This document shows positions 56,950 through 64,000 of a stretch of 64,000 bases of DNA, piece by piece (the first letter of the stretch is position 1; each line of letters starts with the position of its first letter). A program made the position numbers and the translations under genes. The stretch is from Roseibium limicola (lineage in GTDB: Bacteria > Pseudomonadota > Alphaproteobacteria > Rhizobiales > Stappiaceae). The stretch lies in contig NZ_JAFLNF010000004.1 of the NCBI RefSeq assembly GCF_017313085.1, positions 186,001-250,000 of the forward strand. Direction: 5' to 3'. Below the pieces are notes generated by a model. The model ran no database searches, was not told where the DNA came from, and saw only the letters and a program-made list of their open reading frames with translations.

Positions 56950-57897
56950 ATGAACCACTTTGTGAAAATGTCTGGCGGTGTTGCGCTGGCTGTCGCCCTG
57001 ACGAGCGGAACTGCACTCGCGGATGTTTCCGAGGCCTGCAAGACTGTTCGGTTCTCCGATGTCGGCTGGACGGATATCACCGCCACCACAGCGGCGACTT
57101 CTGTCGTGCTCGGTGCGCTCGGATATGAGCCGGAAACCAAGATCCTGTCTGTTCCTGTCACCTACGCGTCGCTGAAGAACAAGGACATTGATGTGTTCCT
57201 CGGCAACTGGATGCCGACGATGGAAGGCGACATCGCCAAGTTCCGTGAGGATGGCAGCGTCGAAACCGTTCGCGCCAATCTGAAAGGGGCGAAATACACG
57301 CTGGCTGTTCCGGCTTACACCTATGAAAAGGGTCTGAAGAGCTTTGCTGACATTGCCAAGTTTTCCGACGATCTTGATGGCAAGATCTACGGCATCGAGC
57401 CGGGCAACGACGGCAACCGCCTGATCCTCGACATGATCGAAGGCAACGCTTTCGACCTGAAGGATTTCGATGTGGTCGAATCCTCCGAGCAGGGCATGCT
57501 GGCGCAGGTCGCACGGGCTGAGAAGCGCAACCAGGATGTTGTCTTCCTCGGTTGGGCGCCGCACCCGATGAACGCCAACTTCGAACTCAAGTATCTTGAA
57601 GGTGGTGATGACTTCTTCGGTCCAGATTACGGCGGAGCGACTGTCTACACCAACGTTCGCGCCGGCTACACGCAAGAATGCCCGAATGTCGGAAAGCTCC
57701 TGAACAATCTCGAATTCTCCCTCAAGATGGAGAATGAGATCATGGGCGCGATCCTCAACGATGGCACTGAGCCGGAAGCGGCAGCTGAAGCATGGCTGAA
57801 GGCCAATCCATCGGCAGCCGAGGCCTGGCTTGACGGCGTGACCAGCATTGATGGTGGCGCTGGCTACGACGTCGTGAAGACAAAACTGGGCCTATAA
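56950..57897 (+). CDS. choX: Choline ABC transporter substrate-binding protein
   Basis: 315 residues. Periplasmic binding protein for choline (and acetylcholine in characterised relatives). The signal peptide MNHFVKMSGGVALAVALTSG continues to ALA and is cut near residue 24. The mature protein opens ACKTVRFSDVGWTDITATTA and contains FLGNWMPTM and GWAPHPMN, ChoX/OpuAC-family ligand features with aromatic residues for the quaternary amine cage. A CGGAGG ribosome-binding site precedes it. choW follows after about 108 bases holding two hairpins. It faces the betIAB operon. Confidence 0.95.
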   Translation: MNHFVKMSGGVALAVALTSGTALADVSEACKTVRFSDVGWTDITATTAATSVVLGALGYEPETKILSVPVTYASLKNKDIDVFLGNWMPTMEGDIAKFREDGSVETVRANLKGAKYTLAVPAYTYEKGLKSFADIAKFSDDLDGKIYGIEPGNDGNRLILDMIEGNAFDLKDFDVVESSEQGMLAQVARAEKRNQDVVFLGWAPHPMNANFELKYLEGGDDFFGPDYGGATVYTNVRAGYTQECPNVGKLLNNLEFSLKMENEIMGAILNDGTEPEAAAEAWLKANPSAAEAWLDGVTSIDGGAGYDVVKTKLGL

Positions 57898-57936
57898 GGT
57901 TCGGTTGCCAGACCGCTAGACAGTCTGGCCAAGACG

Positions 57937-57968
57937 TTCGGCAGGACCTGGGTTCAGGTTCTGCCGAA
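57937..57968 (+). promoter_or_regulatory. Stem-loop between choX and choW
   Basis: TTCGGCAGGACCTG pairs with CAGGTTCTGCCGAA, 13 of 14 positions, with a four-base loop and no T-tract. A smaller GCCAGAC/GTCTGGC hairpin precedes it at 57907-57929. Such structures between a binding protein and its permease usually raise the binding-protein mRNA level. Confidence 0.75.
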
Positions 57969-58005
57969 TTAGGTTTCAGGGCTTCATGGGGCTGCCCTGC
58001 TGGAA

Positions 58006-58884
58006 ATGCAGAACGATGAAATTGGAGTAGCGGGTTTGGAGTGGCTGACGAGGAACAAGCTGCCGGTAGGCGATGTCGCCGAGAGCATTGTCGACTGGCT
58101 GACGGAGAACGCCTATTGGGTGTTCGATGCGATTGCCGACGTGCTGAAGAGCGTCATTGAAGGGATCCTCTGGCTGCTGCTGGCCCCGCATCCACTCATC
58201 GTCGTTGCTGTCATTGTGGCGCTTGCGGTGATCGTCAAACGCAATATCGCCTTTGCGGCATTTGTCGCCGTCTCCCTGCTCTTCATCATCAATCAGGGCT
58301 ATTGGTCCGAAACCATGGAGACCCTGGCGCTGGTTGCAGCTGCGTCCTTTGTCTGTGTGATCATTGGTGTTCCAATCGGTGTCATGGCCGCGCATCGACC
58401 GAGGGTCTATGTGGTGATGCGACCTGTTCTCGACATGATGCAGACCATCCCGACCTTCGTGTATCTGATCCCGGCGTTGATCCTGTTCGGGCTCGGCATG
58501 GTGCCGGGGCTGGTGGCAACGGTGATTTTTGCCGTGCCTGCGCCTATTCGCCTGACGCAGCTCGGTGTTTCGTCCACACCATCCCACCTATTGGAAGCCG
58601 GACACGCCTTCGGCGCAACGAAATCGCAGCTGCTGTGGAAGATCGAACTGCCGTACGCGCTGCCCCAGATCATGGCGGGTCTGACGCAGACCATCATGCT
58701 GTCGCTCTCCATGGTGGTCATTGCCGGGATGGTTGGAGCGCCGGGACTCGGTGCAGAGATCGTCCGCGCGCTGGGCCGGGCGGACATCGCCAAGGGCTTC
58801 GAAGTTGGCGTGGCAATTGTTCTGATTGCGATCATTCTGGACCGCTTCTTTCAGCAGCAGGAAACGAATGGGGACCGCAAATGA
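58006..58884 (+). CDS. choW: Choline ABC transporter permease
   Basis: 292 residues. The membrane permease of the choline importer, of the OpuAB/ProW family. The N-terminal 60 residues are a soluble-to-amphipathic leader (EWLTRNKLPVGDVAESIVDW). Six or seven hydrophobic helices follow, with the coupling EAA loop read as HLLEAGHAFGATKSQLLWKIELPYALPQI. The stop overlaps the choV start by four bases. Upstream is the hairpin pair after choX. Functional assignment rests on its place between choX and choV. Confidence 0.94.
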   Translation: MQNDEIGVAGLEWLTRNKLPVGDVAESIVDWLTENAYWVFDAIADVLKSVIEGILWLLLAPHPLIVVAVIVALAVIVKRNIAFAAFVAVSLLFIINQGYWSETMETLALVAAASFVCVIIGVPIGVMAAHRPRVYVVMRPVLDMMQTIPTFVYLIPALILFGLGMVPGLVATVIFAVPAPIRLTQLGVSSTPSHLLEAGHAFGATKSQLLWKIELPYALPQIMAGLTQTIMLSLSMVVIAGMVGAPGLGAEIVRALGRADIAKGFEVGVAIVLIAIILDRFFQQQETNGDRK

Positions 58885-59918
58885 CCGATCAACCGATGAT
58901 CAAATTTCGTGAGGTCGACATCGTCTTCGGCGACAAGCCGCAGTCTGCCTTGCCAATGATCGACCAACACAAGACCCGTGAAGAAATTCAGGCCGAGGTT
59001 GGACAGACCCTGGGTGTCGCCGGGGCCAGCCTCGATGTCAAGGCAGGTGAAGTTCTCGTGCTGATGGGTCTGTCAGGCTCGGGCAAGTCGACGCTTTTGC
59101 GCGCTGTGAACGGCCTCAATCCGGTTATTCGCGGCGACGTGGAAGTCGCGATGAATGGTTCCTACGTCAATCCGGCCAAATGCACGGCTGAAGAATTGAA
59201 AGAGCTGCGCCGCCGTCAGGTTGCCATGGTGTTCCAGCAATTTGCGCTGCTGCCATGGCGCACGGTCGAAGACAATGTGGCTTTCGGCCTTGAGCTGGCC
59301 GGCGTGCCGAAGTCCAAGCGCATGGAAAAAGTGAAAGAGCAGCTTGAGCTGGTCGGCCTCGACGGTTGGGGCGAAAAATACGTTCATGAACTGTCAGGCG
59401 GAATGCAGCAACGCGTAGGGCTTGCACGTGCCTTTGCAACAGACGCACCGGTCCTGCTGATGGACGAGCCTTTCTCCGCACTGGATCCTCTGATCCGCGA
59501 CCGGCTGCAGGATGAGCTTCTGGATCTACAGAAACGTCTTAACCGGACCATTCTTTTCGTCAGTCACGATCTGGATGAGGCAGCCAAGATCGGAACGCGT
59601 ATCGCGATCATGGAAGGCGGACGGGTTATTCAGCTCGGCACGCCTCAGGAGATCGTCCGGAAGCCGGCGACGGAGTATGTGGCCGATTTTGTTGGGCATA
59701 TGAATCCGCTGACGGTACTGCGCGCACGTGACATTATGGTACCGGTATCACCGGAGGATGTGGTTCCGGAAGATGCAATCTTTTGTAAACCACATGAGAA
59801 GATTCGCGATGTCATGAAGCTGCAAAAATCAGCCCTGAGCGACGTCTGGATCGAAGAGGAGGGCAAGGCGCTTGGTAAGGTTTCCGAGCGCCAGCTGATT
59901 GATTGCCTGATCACGTAA
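58881..59918 (+). CDS. choV: Choline ABC transporter ATP-binding protein
   Basis: 345 residues from ATG 58881 (a four-base overlap with choW); the frame is open further upstream inside choW but is not coding. Walker A is GLSGSGKST at 63-71, the Q-loop is at FQQFALLPW, the signature is LSGGMQQ at 171-177 and Walker B is MDEP at 194-197. The N-terminal insert before Walker A is typical of the ProV/OpuAA group. The C-terminus has a short CBS-like tail that in relatives senses ionic strength. It is the last gene of choXWV. Confidence 0.95.
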   Translation: MTDQPMIKFREVDIVFGDKPQSALPMIDQHKTREEIQAEVGQTLGVAGASLDVKAGEVLVLMGLSGSGKSTLLRAVNGLNPVIRGDVEVAMNGSYVNPAKCTAEELKELRRRQVAMVFQQFALLPWRTVEDNVAFGLELAGVPKSKRMEKVKEQLELVGLDGWGEKYVHELSGGMQQRVGLARAFATDAPVLLMDEPFSALDPLIRDRLQDELLDLQKRLNRTILFVSHDLDEAAKIGTRIAIMEGGRVIQLGTPQEIVRKPATEYVADFVGHMNPLTVLRARDIMVPVSPEDVVPEDAIFCKPHEKIRDVMKLQKSALSDVWIEEEGKALGKVSERQLIDCLIT

Positions 59919-60043
59919 CGGTAAACTTGCCAAGCTCCATCGTGATTATTCGCGATGGGGCAACGTATTGTTTTCTATGAGTATTCGAGTAATTTCTTTT
60001 AAGGCTTTTTACGTAGCGTAGGCCTGTCGGAAGGAGACAGACT

Positions 60044-60895
60044 ATGTTCCTATATCAGTCACTGGATAAGGTTTTTCCTCGCAGCTACACGGCAAAAGTC
60101 TTCTGTGTTGCTTTCATCGGAACCCACGTCCCACTCATATGCATGGTGATGGTCGTACTCTTCCGTCACGGCGGAATTTGGGGCCAGATCGACGTTCTTG
60201 CCCCCTTGTTGTTGGCCACCCTCGCTGGAACGTTTGCCACCTTGTGGAGCCTGAAAGCGATCCTCGTGCCGATCTACAAGGTTCAAAGCACGATGGAGAG
60301 CTTTGCAGCGGATCACACCGCCGAACCATTGCCCGATATCCACTCTGACGAAGTTGGGTCCCTGATGAAAAGCGTCAACTCCCACTTCAGTCTGGTCACC
60401 TCGGAACTGTCGGAGGCGATGGAGGCGGCGCATACAGACCCACTGACCGGTCTGCTCAACCGGCGCGGCTTCGAGGCCAGAACATCCGAGCAGTGCATGG
60501 GATCGATCCTGCTGATCGACATCGACAACTTCAAGAGCATCAATGACAACTTCGGCCATGATGCCGGTGACGATGTGCTGATCGAGGTCTCGCGGGTGCT
60601 GACTGAAAGCGTGCGAACGTCGGATGTAGTTGGTCGCTATGGCGGAGAAGAGTTCATCGTATTCCTTCCCAACTCCGAACATCGTTCTTCCAGTGTGATT
60701 GCGGAACGTATCCGCCGATCCGTTGCCCAAAAGGTCCACATCGGGCCACGGTTGGTGACCGTGTCGGTGGGCGTGGCAATTGGCAGCCGCAGTAAGACGA
60801 TCCCGGATCTCATCCCGAAAGCCGATGATGCGATCTATCGGGCCAAGCGTGAGGGCCGCAACCGGGTCGTCATCTCGGGCTTCGCTGTGGTGTGA
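60044..60895 (+). CDS. Membrane diguanylate cyclase (GGDEF)
   Basis: 283 residues. Makes cyclic di-GMP. Two membrane helices lie near 20-40 and 51-75. A HAMP-like linker follows, and then the GGDEF domain from about residue 125. The active-site loop is GGEEF at 200-204, the metal/substrate stretch is LIDIDNFKSIND and the I-site RTSD (191-194) lies exactly five residues before GGEEF, so product inhibition is expected. There is no EAL domain. No other signalling gene is adjacent. The periplasmic part is too short to be a sensor. Confidence 0.94.
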   Translation: MFLYQSLDKVFPRSYTAKVFCVAFIGTHVPLICMVMVVLFRHGGIWGQIDVLAPLLLATLAGTFATLWSLKAILVPIYKVQSTMESFAADHTAEPLPDIHSDEVGSLMKSVNSHFSLVTSELSEAMEAAHTDPLTGLLNRRGFEARTSEQCMGSILLIDIDNFKSINDNFGHDAGDDVLIEVSRVLTESVRTSDVVGRYGGEEFIVFLPNSEHRSSSVIAERIRRSVAQKVHIGPRLVTVSVGVAIGSRSKTIPDLIPKADDAIYRAKREGRNRVVISGFAVV

Positions 60896-60934
60896 CAGGT
60901 TGGCTGCCCAAAAACGGGACCTTCCGGTCCCTGT

Positions 60935-60990
60935 CTGTGGAACTGGGTGGAGACGGTGCTATGATGCGCCGTCTCCACCCAGTTCCACAG
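60935..60990. repeat. 22-base perfect inverted repeat
   Basis: The 22 bases at 60935-60956 are the exact reverse complement of 60969-60990; three further pairs extend the stem (one G-U), leaving a six-base loop. It begins about 40 bases after the GGDEF stop and ends at the ribosome-binding site of the next gene. There is no T-tract after either arm, so it is not a normal terminator. Confidence 0.9.
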
Positions 60991-61000
60991 GACGCCGTTC

Positions 61001-61744
61001 TTGCAAGCCCCAGATCCGTTTCGCCATCATCCGAACCTTCGGTCCAAGATTCAGGACCCTTTGACATCCCGCTTCCGCTCTCTTGATCTGACCGACATGG
61101 ATCGCGACATGCAGGGGCGCGGCTTCGGCCCGGACTGGCGCCGTTGCGACGAGGACCGCAATGCCTCCCGTCTGGCCACACTCGAAGGCCGTCTCGATGA
61201 GGATCTTTGGGTGTTTGCATATGGGTCCTTGATGTGGGACCCGGCCTTCATCTTTTCGGATATCCGACGGGCGACAGCGACAGGCTTTCATCGGCGGTTC
61301 TGTCTGCGCTCGGAAGTCGGGCGCGGTACCCCGGAGCAACCCGGTCTGATGGCCGGGCTGGACGTAGGCGGTGTCTGTCAGGGGCTGGTGTTCAAGATCG
61401 ATGGCCATCTGGTCGAAGAGGAAAGCCATTTTCTATGGCGCCGTGAAATGCTCATGCGATCCTATGCGCCAGAGTTCCTGACCTTGGAAACCGCTGAGGG
61501 ACAGGTTGATGCCCTGTCGTTTCTGGTCAACCGAGACAACCCTCTACTGCTGCCGCCGATGGGTCTTGAGGAAACTGCGCGCGCCATTGCCCATGCTGAG
61601 GGCTATCTCGGGCCCAACATCGACTATCTGGAAAATCTCGCCAACTATTTCGAGTGGCTGGGCCTCGACGATGCCGAGCTCTTCGAGTTGCGTGACCTTG
61701 CGTGCGAACACCGGAGAATGGCTCTGGCAAGCCTCTCGGTTTGA
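61001..61744 (+). CDS. Gamma-glutamylcyclotransferase (ChaC-like)
   Basis: 247 residues from a TTG at 61001, supported by AGGA eight bases upstream and by the extended N-terminus PDPFRHHPNLRSKIQDPLTS seen in relatives; an ATG at 61097 is an alternative. The ChaC fold is marked by WVFAYGSLMWDPAF and GLVFKIDGHL, and the acidic active-site region lies near the second half. ChaC enzymes split glutathione to 5-oxoproline and Cys-Gly. The inverted repeat ends at its ribosome-binding site and could affect its translation. It converges on the alcohol dehydrogenase gene. Confidence 0.9.
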   Translation: MQAPDPFRHHPNLRSKIQDPLTSRFRSLDLTDMDRDMQGRGFGPDWRRCDEDRNASRLATLEGRLDEDLWVFAYGSLMWDPAFIFSDIRRATATGFHRRFCLRSEVGRGTPEQPGLMAGLDVGGVCQGLVFKIDGHLVEEESHFLWRREMLMRSYAPEFLTLETAEGQVDALSFLVNRDNPLLLPPMGLEETARAIAHAEGYLGPNIDYLENLANYFEWLGLDDAELFELRDLACEHRRMALASLSV

Positions 61745-61758
61745 AGCGAGCATGTCCA

Positions 61759-61792
61759 GAAAAAAGCACCCGCCGAGCCTGTCGACGGGTGC
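61759..61792 (-). terminator. Intrinsic terminator after the iron-type alcohol dehydrogenase
   Basis: Read on the minus strand, GCACCCG pairs with CGGGTGC across GTCGACAGGCTCGG-type loop bases and is followed by TTTTTTC. It lies just beyond the stop of the dehydrogenase on that strand. Confidence 0.88.
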
Positions 61793-61820
61793 GTTGCAGT
61801 GCTTCAGTAAACCGTTGTGG

Positions 61821-62984
61821 TCAGACTTCGCCGGACAGTGCCTTGTCGAAGATCTCCAGCGCACCTTCTTTCGTCAGCTTGACCGGGTTGCCGCCTGCCG
61901 TCGGATCGACAACGGCCATCTCGGCAATAAGATCGCGTTTTGCACCGTCGACATTCAGGCCTTTCAGCGTGTGTGGAACACCGAGGTCTTCGCGCAGTTT
62001 CAGGATTGCATCCAGAACGCCCTGATAGCCGCCGGCAATGCCGAGGAAACCCGCGAGTCGTTCGAACTTCTGTTCAATGGCAGCTTTGTTAAACTGCAGC
62101 ACATAAGGCATGAAGACTGCATTGGTCATGCCGTGGTGCGTGTCATACAGCGCACCAACCGGGTGTGAGAGGGAGTGAATGGCGCCCAGGCCTTTCTGGA
62201 AGGCGACTGCACCCATCGCAGCTGCGCTCATCAGATGGCCACGGGCTTCCAGGTCGGATCCGTCAGCGGCAACCTTTGGCAGGTTTTCAAGCACCAGCCG
62301 GATACCTTCCAGTGCAATGCCTTCTGACATTGGGTGGTAGAACGGCGAGGAGTAGGCTTCGAGGCAATGTGCCAGCGCATCCATGCCTGTACCCACTGTG
62401 ATCATCTTTGGCATGCCGGCAGTCAGCTCGGGATCGCAGATCACGATGGCCGGCAGCATCTTGGGATGGAAGATCACCTTCTTGGTGTGGGTTTCGGAGT
62501 TGGTGACAACACCGGCACGGCCGACTTCAGAGCCGGTTCCGGCTGTGGTCGGAACGGCGATGATTGGCGCAATGCCGGCTTCATCTGCACGGGTCCACCA
62601 GTCACCGATATCTTCAAAATCCCAGATCGGACGGGTCTGTCCGGACATGAAGGCAATCAGCTTGCCCGCATCCAGGCCAGAGCCACCACCAAAGGCGATG
62701 ACGCCGTCGTGCTTGCCCATCTTGTAGGCGGCGACACCTGCCTCGATGTTGGCATCGATCGGGTTCGGTTTGACGTTTGAGAACACGTCGGCGCCAAGAC
62801 CGGCAGCTTTCAGGCTGGCGATGGCGTCTGCCACCATCGGCAGGGCGGCAACGCCCGGATCGGTAACGAGAAGCGGATTGCTCATGCCCGTCGCCTTGAC
62901 CGCCTCAGGCAATTCCTTGATGCGGCCGACGCCGAAGCGCACGGAGGTTGGGTAAGACCAATTGATATGGGGAAGGGAGCTCAT
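61821..62984 (-). CDS. Iron-containing (type III) alcohol dehydrogenase
   Basis: 387 residues. An NAD(P)-dependent, metal-containing alcohol dehydrogenase. The nucleotide loop is GGGSGLDAGK from residue 99; the metal-binding set includes Asp202 and His206 in GTGMDALAHCLEAY, and the later His pairs in HSLSHPVGALYDTHHG. The N-terminal half is the Rossmann-like domain and the C-terminal half is all helical. An aldehyde dehydrogenase lies 86 bases upstream on the same strand, so they probably act on the same alcohol/aldehyde pair. The substrate is unknown. Confidence 0.95.
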   Translation of the reverse strand: MSSLPHINWSYPTSVRFGVGRIKELPEAVKATGMSNPLLVTDPGVAALPMVADAIASLKAAGLGADVFSNVKPNPIDANIEAGVAAYKMGKHDGVIAFGGGSGLDAGKLIAFMSGQTRPIWDFEDIGDWWTRADEAGIAPIIAVPTTAGTGSEVGRAGVVTNSETHTKKVIFHPKMLPAIVICDPELTAGMPKMITVGTGMDALAHCLEAYSSPFYHPMSEGIALEGIRLVLENLPKVAADGSDLEARGHLMSAAAMGAVAFQKGLGAIHSLSHPVGALYDTHHGMTNAVFMPYVLQFNKAAIEQKFERLAGFLGIAGGYQGVLDAILKLREDLGVPHTLKGLNVDGAKRDLIAEMAVVDPTAGGNPVKLTKEGALEIFDKALSGEV

Positions 62985-63070
62985 GCTGGTTCGCCCTTAG
63001 AGGAGGGTTATGGACGGTTGATGGGAGGCAGCGGAAAGGCACGCGCTCGCACGCCTTTCCGATCCTGGAA

Positions 63071-64000
63071 TCAATGTTCGATCTTGAAGTGGTAGGCCTT
63101 TGGCCGGGTCAGGTTGTGGAAGCCGATCTCGGACATTGCTGCGCCCTTGCCTGTGTCCTTGACGCCAGTCCATACGAGGCCCGGATCGACGTAGTCGCAG
63201 CGGTTCATGAAGACCATGCCGGTTTCGATCTGGTCGGCGATGGTCGCGGCAGCTTCCTTGTCTTCCGTCCACAGCGACGCGGTCAGTCCGTAAGGGCTGT
63301 CGTTCATGAATTGCAGCGCTTCCGCGTCGTCCTTCACCTTCATGATGCCGACGATCGGGCCAAAGCTTTCTTCGCGCATGACCGACATCTGATGGTCGAC
63401 GTTGGTCAGGACCTGCGGCGCGAGATAAGGCGTTCCTGCCTTGTCGGCTTTGAAGGCAGACGTGTCGATCAGTGCCTTGGCACCCTTGCGCAGGGCTTCC
63501 TGGGTCTGTTCGCGCACCCAGTCGGCAAACCGTGTCTGCGCCATCGGGCCGAGCGTGGTTGCCTCGTCCAGCGGATTGCCGAGCACATATTGCTTGGTGA
63601 TGTCGGCAAAGCCATCGACGAAGGCATCATACTTGCTCTCATGCACATAGATGCGCTCGATGCCGCAACAACACTGACCGGCGTTGAAGAAGGCGCCGTC
63701 GACGAGATTGCCGATGGTGTAATCCAGATCCGCATCGGCTCGCACGTAGGCAGGATCCTTGCCGCCCAGCTCCAGGCCGAGCGTGGCGAAGGTGCCTGCA
63801 AGCGCCTTTTCAATGGCACGGCCACCACCAACAGACCCGGTGAAGTTGACGTGGTTGATCAGGCCGGAGCCCAGCAGTTTTTCGGTGCCGGCATGGGTCA
63901 GGACGATGTTCTGGAACACGTCTTTCGGCAGTCCGGCGATTTCAAACGCCTTGGCAAGACGCTCGCCAACCAGCAGCGTTTGCGCTGCGTGCTTGAGGAC
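63071..64000 (-). CDS. Aldehyde dehydrogenase, N-terminal part outside the window
   Basis: 310 codons to the edge of the window; the frame is open at base 64000, and the internal GTG at 63919 is not the start. It is the C-terminal two thirds of an NAD(P)-dependent aldehyde dehydrogenase: VNFTGSVGGGRAIE, then LELGGKDPAYV with the catalytic glutamate, and the active-site cysteines in FNAGQCCCGIERIYV. It ends with the usual RPKAYHFKIEH tail. It is upstream of the iron-type alcohol dehydrogenase in the same direction and is probably in one operon with it. It is not betB. Confidence 0.95.
   Translation of the reverse strand, partial: VLKHAAQTLLVGERLAKAFEIAGLPKDVFQNIVLTHAGTEKLLGSGLINHVNFTGSVGGGRAIEKALAGTFATLGLELGGKDPAYVRADADLDYTIGNLVDGAFFNAGQCCCGIERIYVHESKYDAFVDGFADITKQYVLGNPLDEATTLGPMAQTRFADWVREQTQEALRKGAKALIDTSAFKADKAGTPYLAPQVLTNVDHQMSVMREESFGPIVGIMKVKDDAEALQFMNDSPYGLTASLWTEDKEAAATIADQIETGMVFMNRCDYVDPGLVWTGVKDTGKGAAMSEIGFHNLTRPKAYHFKIEH

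Overview
The window is bacterial chromosome, moderately GC-rich and densely coding, most likely from an alphaproteobacterium of the Hyphomicrobiales, with a Labrenzia/Roseibium-like (Stappiaceae) gene content. This rests on family-level features: a Tad/Cpa pilus cluster, the rpmH-rnpA-yidC-engB-argB order, a RirA-type iron regulator beside hemP, a cobalamin-riboswitch-controlled nrdHIEF operon, and betIAB facing choXWV. The species call is an inference from gene content only. No phage, insertion sequence, integrase or CRISPR array was seen; most of the window is ordinary core and metabolic chromosome.

Layout. 0-5 kb: the end of a tad pilus operon (cpaE end, cpaF, tadB, tadC) converging on tadD through a bidirectional terminator. 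5-20 kb: housekeeping genes (M17 aminopeptidase, NlpC/P60, rmuC, def-fmt-GNAT-truA, dapE, dapD) with small membrane proteins, an EamA exporter and a LysR regulator. 19-24.7 kb: a minus-strand run rpmH-rnpA-yidC, a CatB-type acetyltransferase, engB, argB and a HAD nucleotidase. 25-29 kb: a TVP38 membrane protein with a Mer-like flavoprotein, an orphan histidine kinase and tRNA-Arg(ACG). 29.3-30.3 kb is nearly gene-poor. 30-38 kb: a membrane TPR regulator-like protein, then a gamma-glutamyltransferase-like enzyme divergent from a GntR/UTRA regulator and a complete tripartite tricarboxylate transporter (tctCBA). 38.3-42.5 kb: a cobalamin riboswitch and nrdHIEF. 42.7-47.7 kb: a class III aminotransferase, anmK, a GntR/FCD regulator, a MAPEG protein and L-serine dehydratase. 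47.9-49.1 kb: hemP with two RirA-type boxes, and rirA. 49.2-52.8 kb: LacI and AraC regulators and a HI0933-type flavoprotein. 52.8-59.9 kb: choline to glycine betaine (betI-betA-betB) opposite the choline ABC importer (choX-choW-choV). 60-64 kb: a GGDEF cyclase, a 22-bp perfect inverted repeat, a ChaC-like enzyme, an iron-type alcohol dehydrogenase and a truncated aldehyde dehydrogenase.

How the parts work together. ChoXWV should import choline, BetA and BetB oxidise it to glycine betaine, and BetI probably represses the pathway through a 20-bp palindrome just upstream of its own gene. The nrd operon encodes a B12-independent ribonucleotide reductase and carries an aptamer whose expression platform appears to hide the nrdH ribosome-binding site, so it should be made when cobalamin is scarce. 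RirA next to hemP with two CTTGA-N9-TCAAG boxes points to iron-repressed haem uptake. The GGT/GntR/TctCBA block looks like a self-contained import-and-hydrolysis module for an unknown amide or gamma-glutamyl compound. I found no clearly new system; the less explained signals are the 22-bp inverted repeat, the gene-poor 29.3-30.3 kb stretch, the GGT-TctCBA module, and the betB terminator lying inside the araC-type gene.
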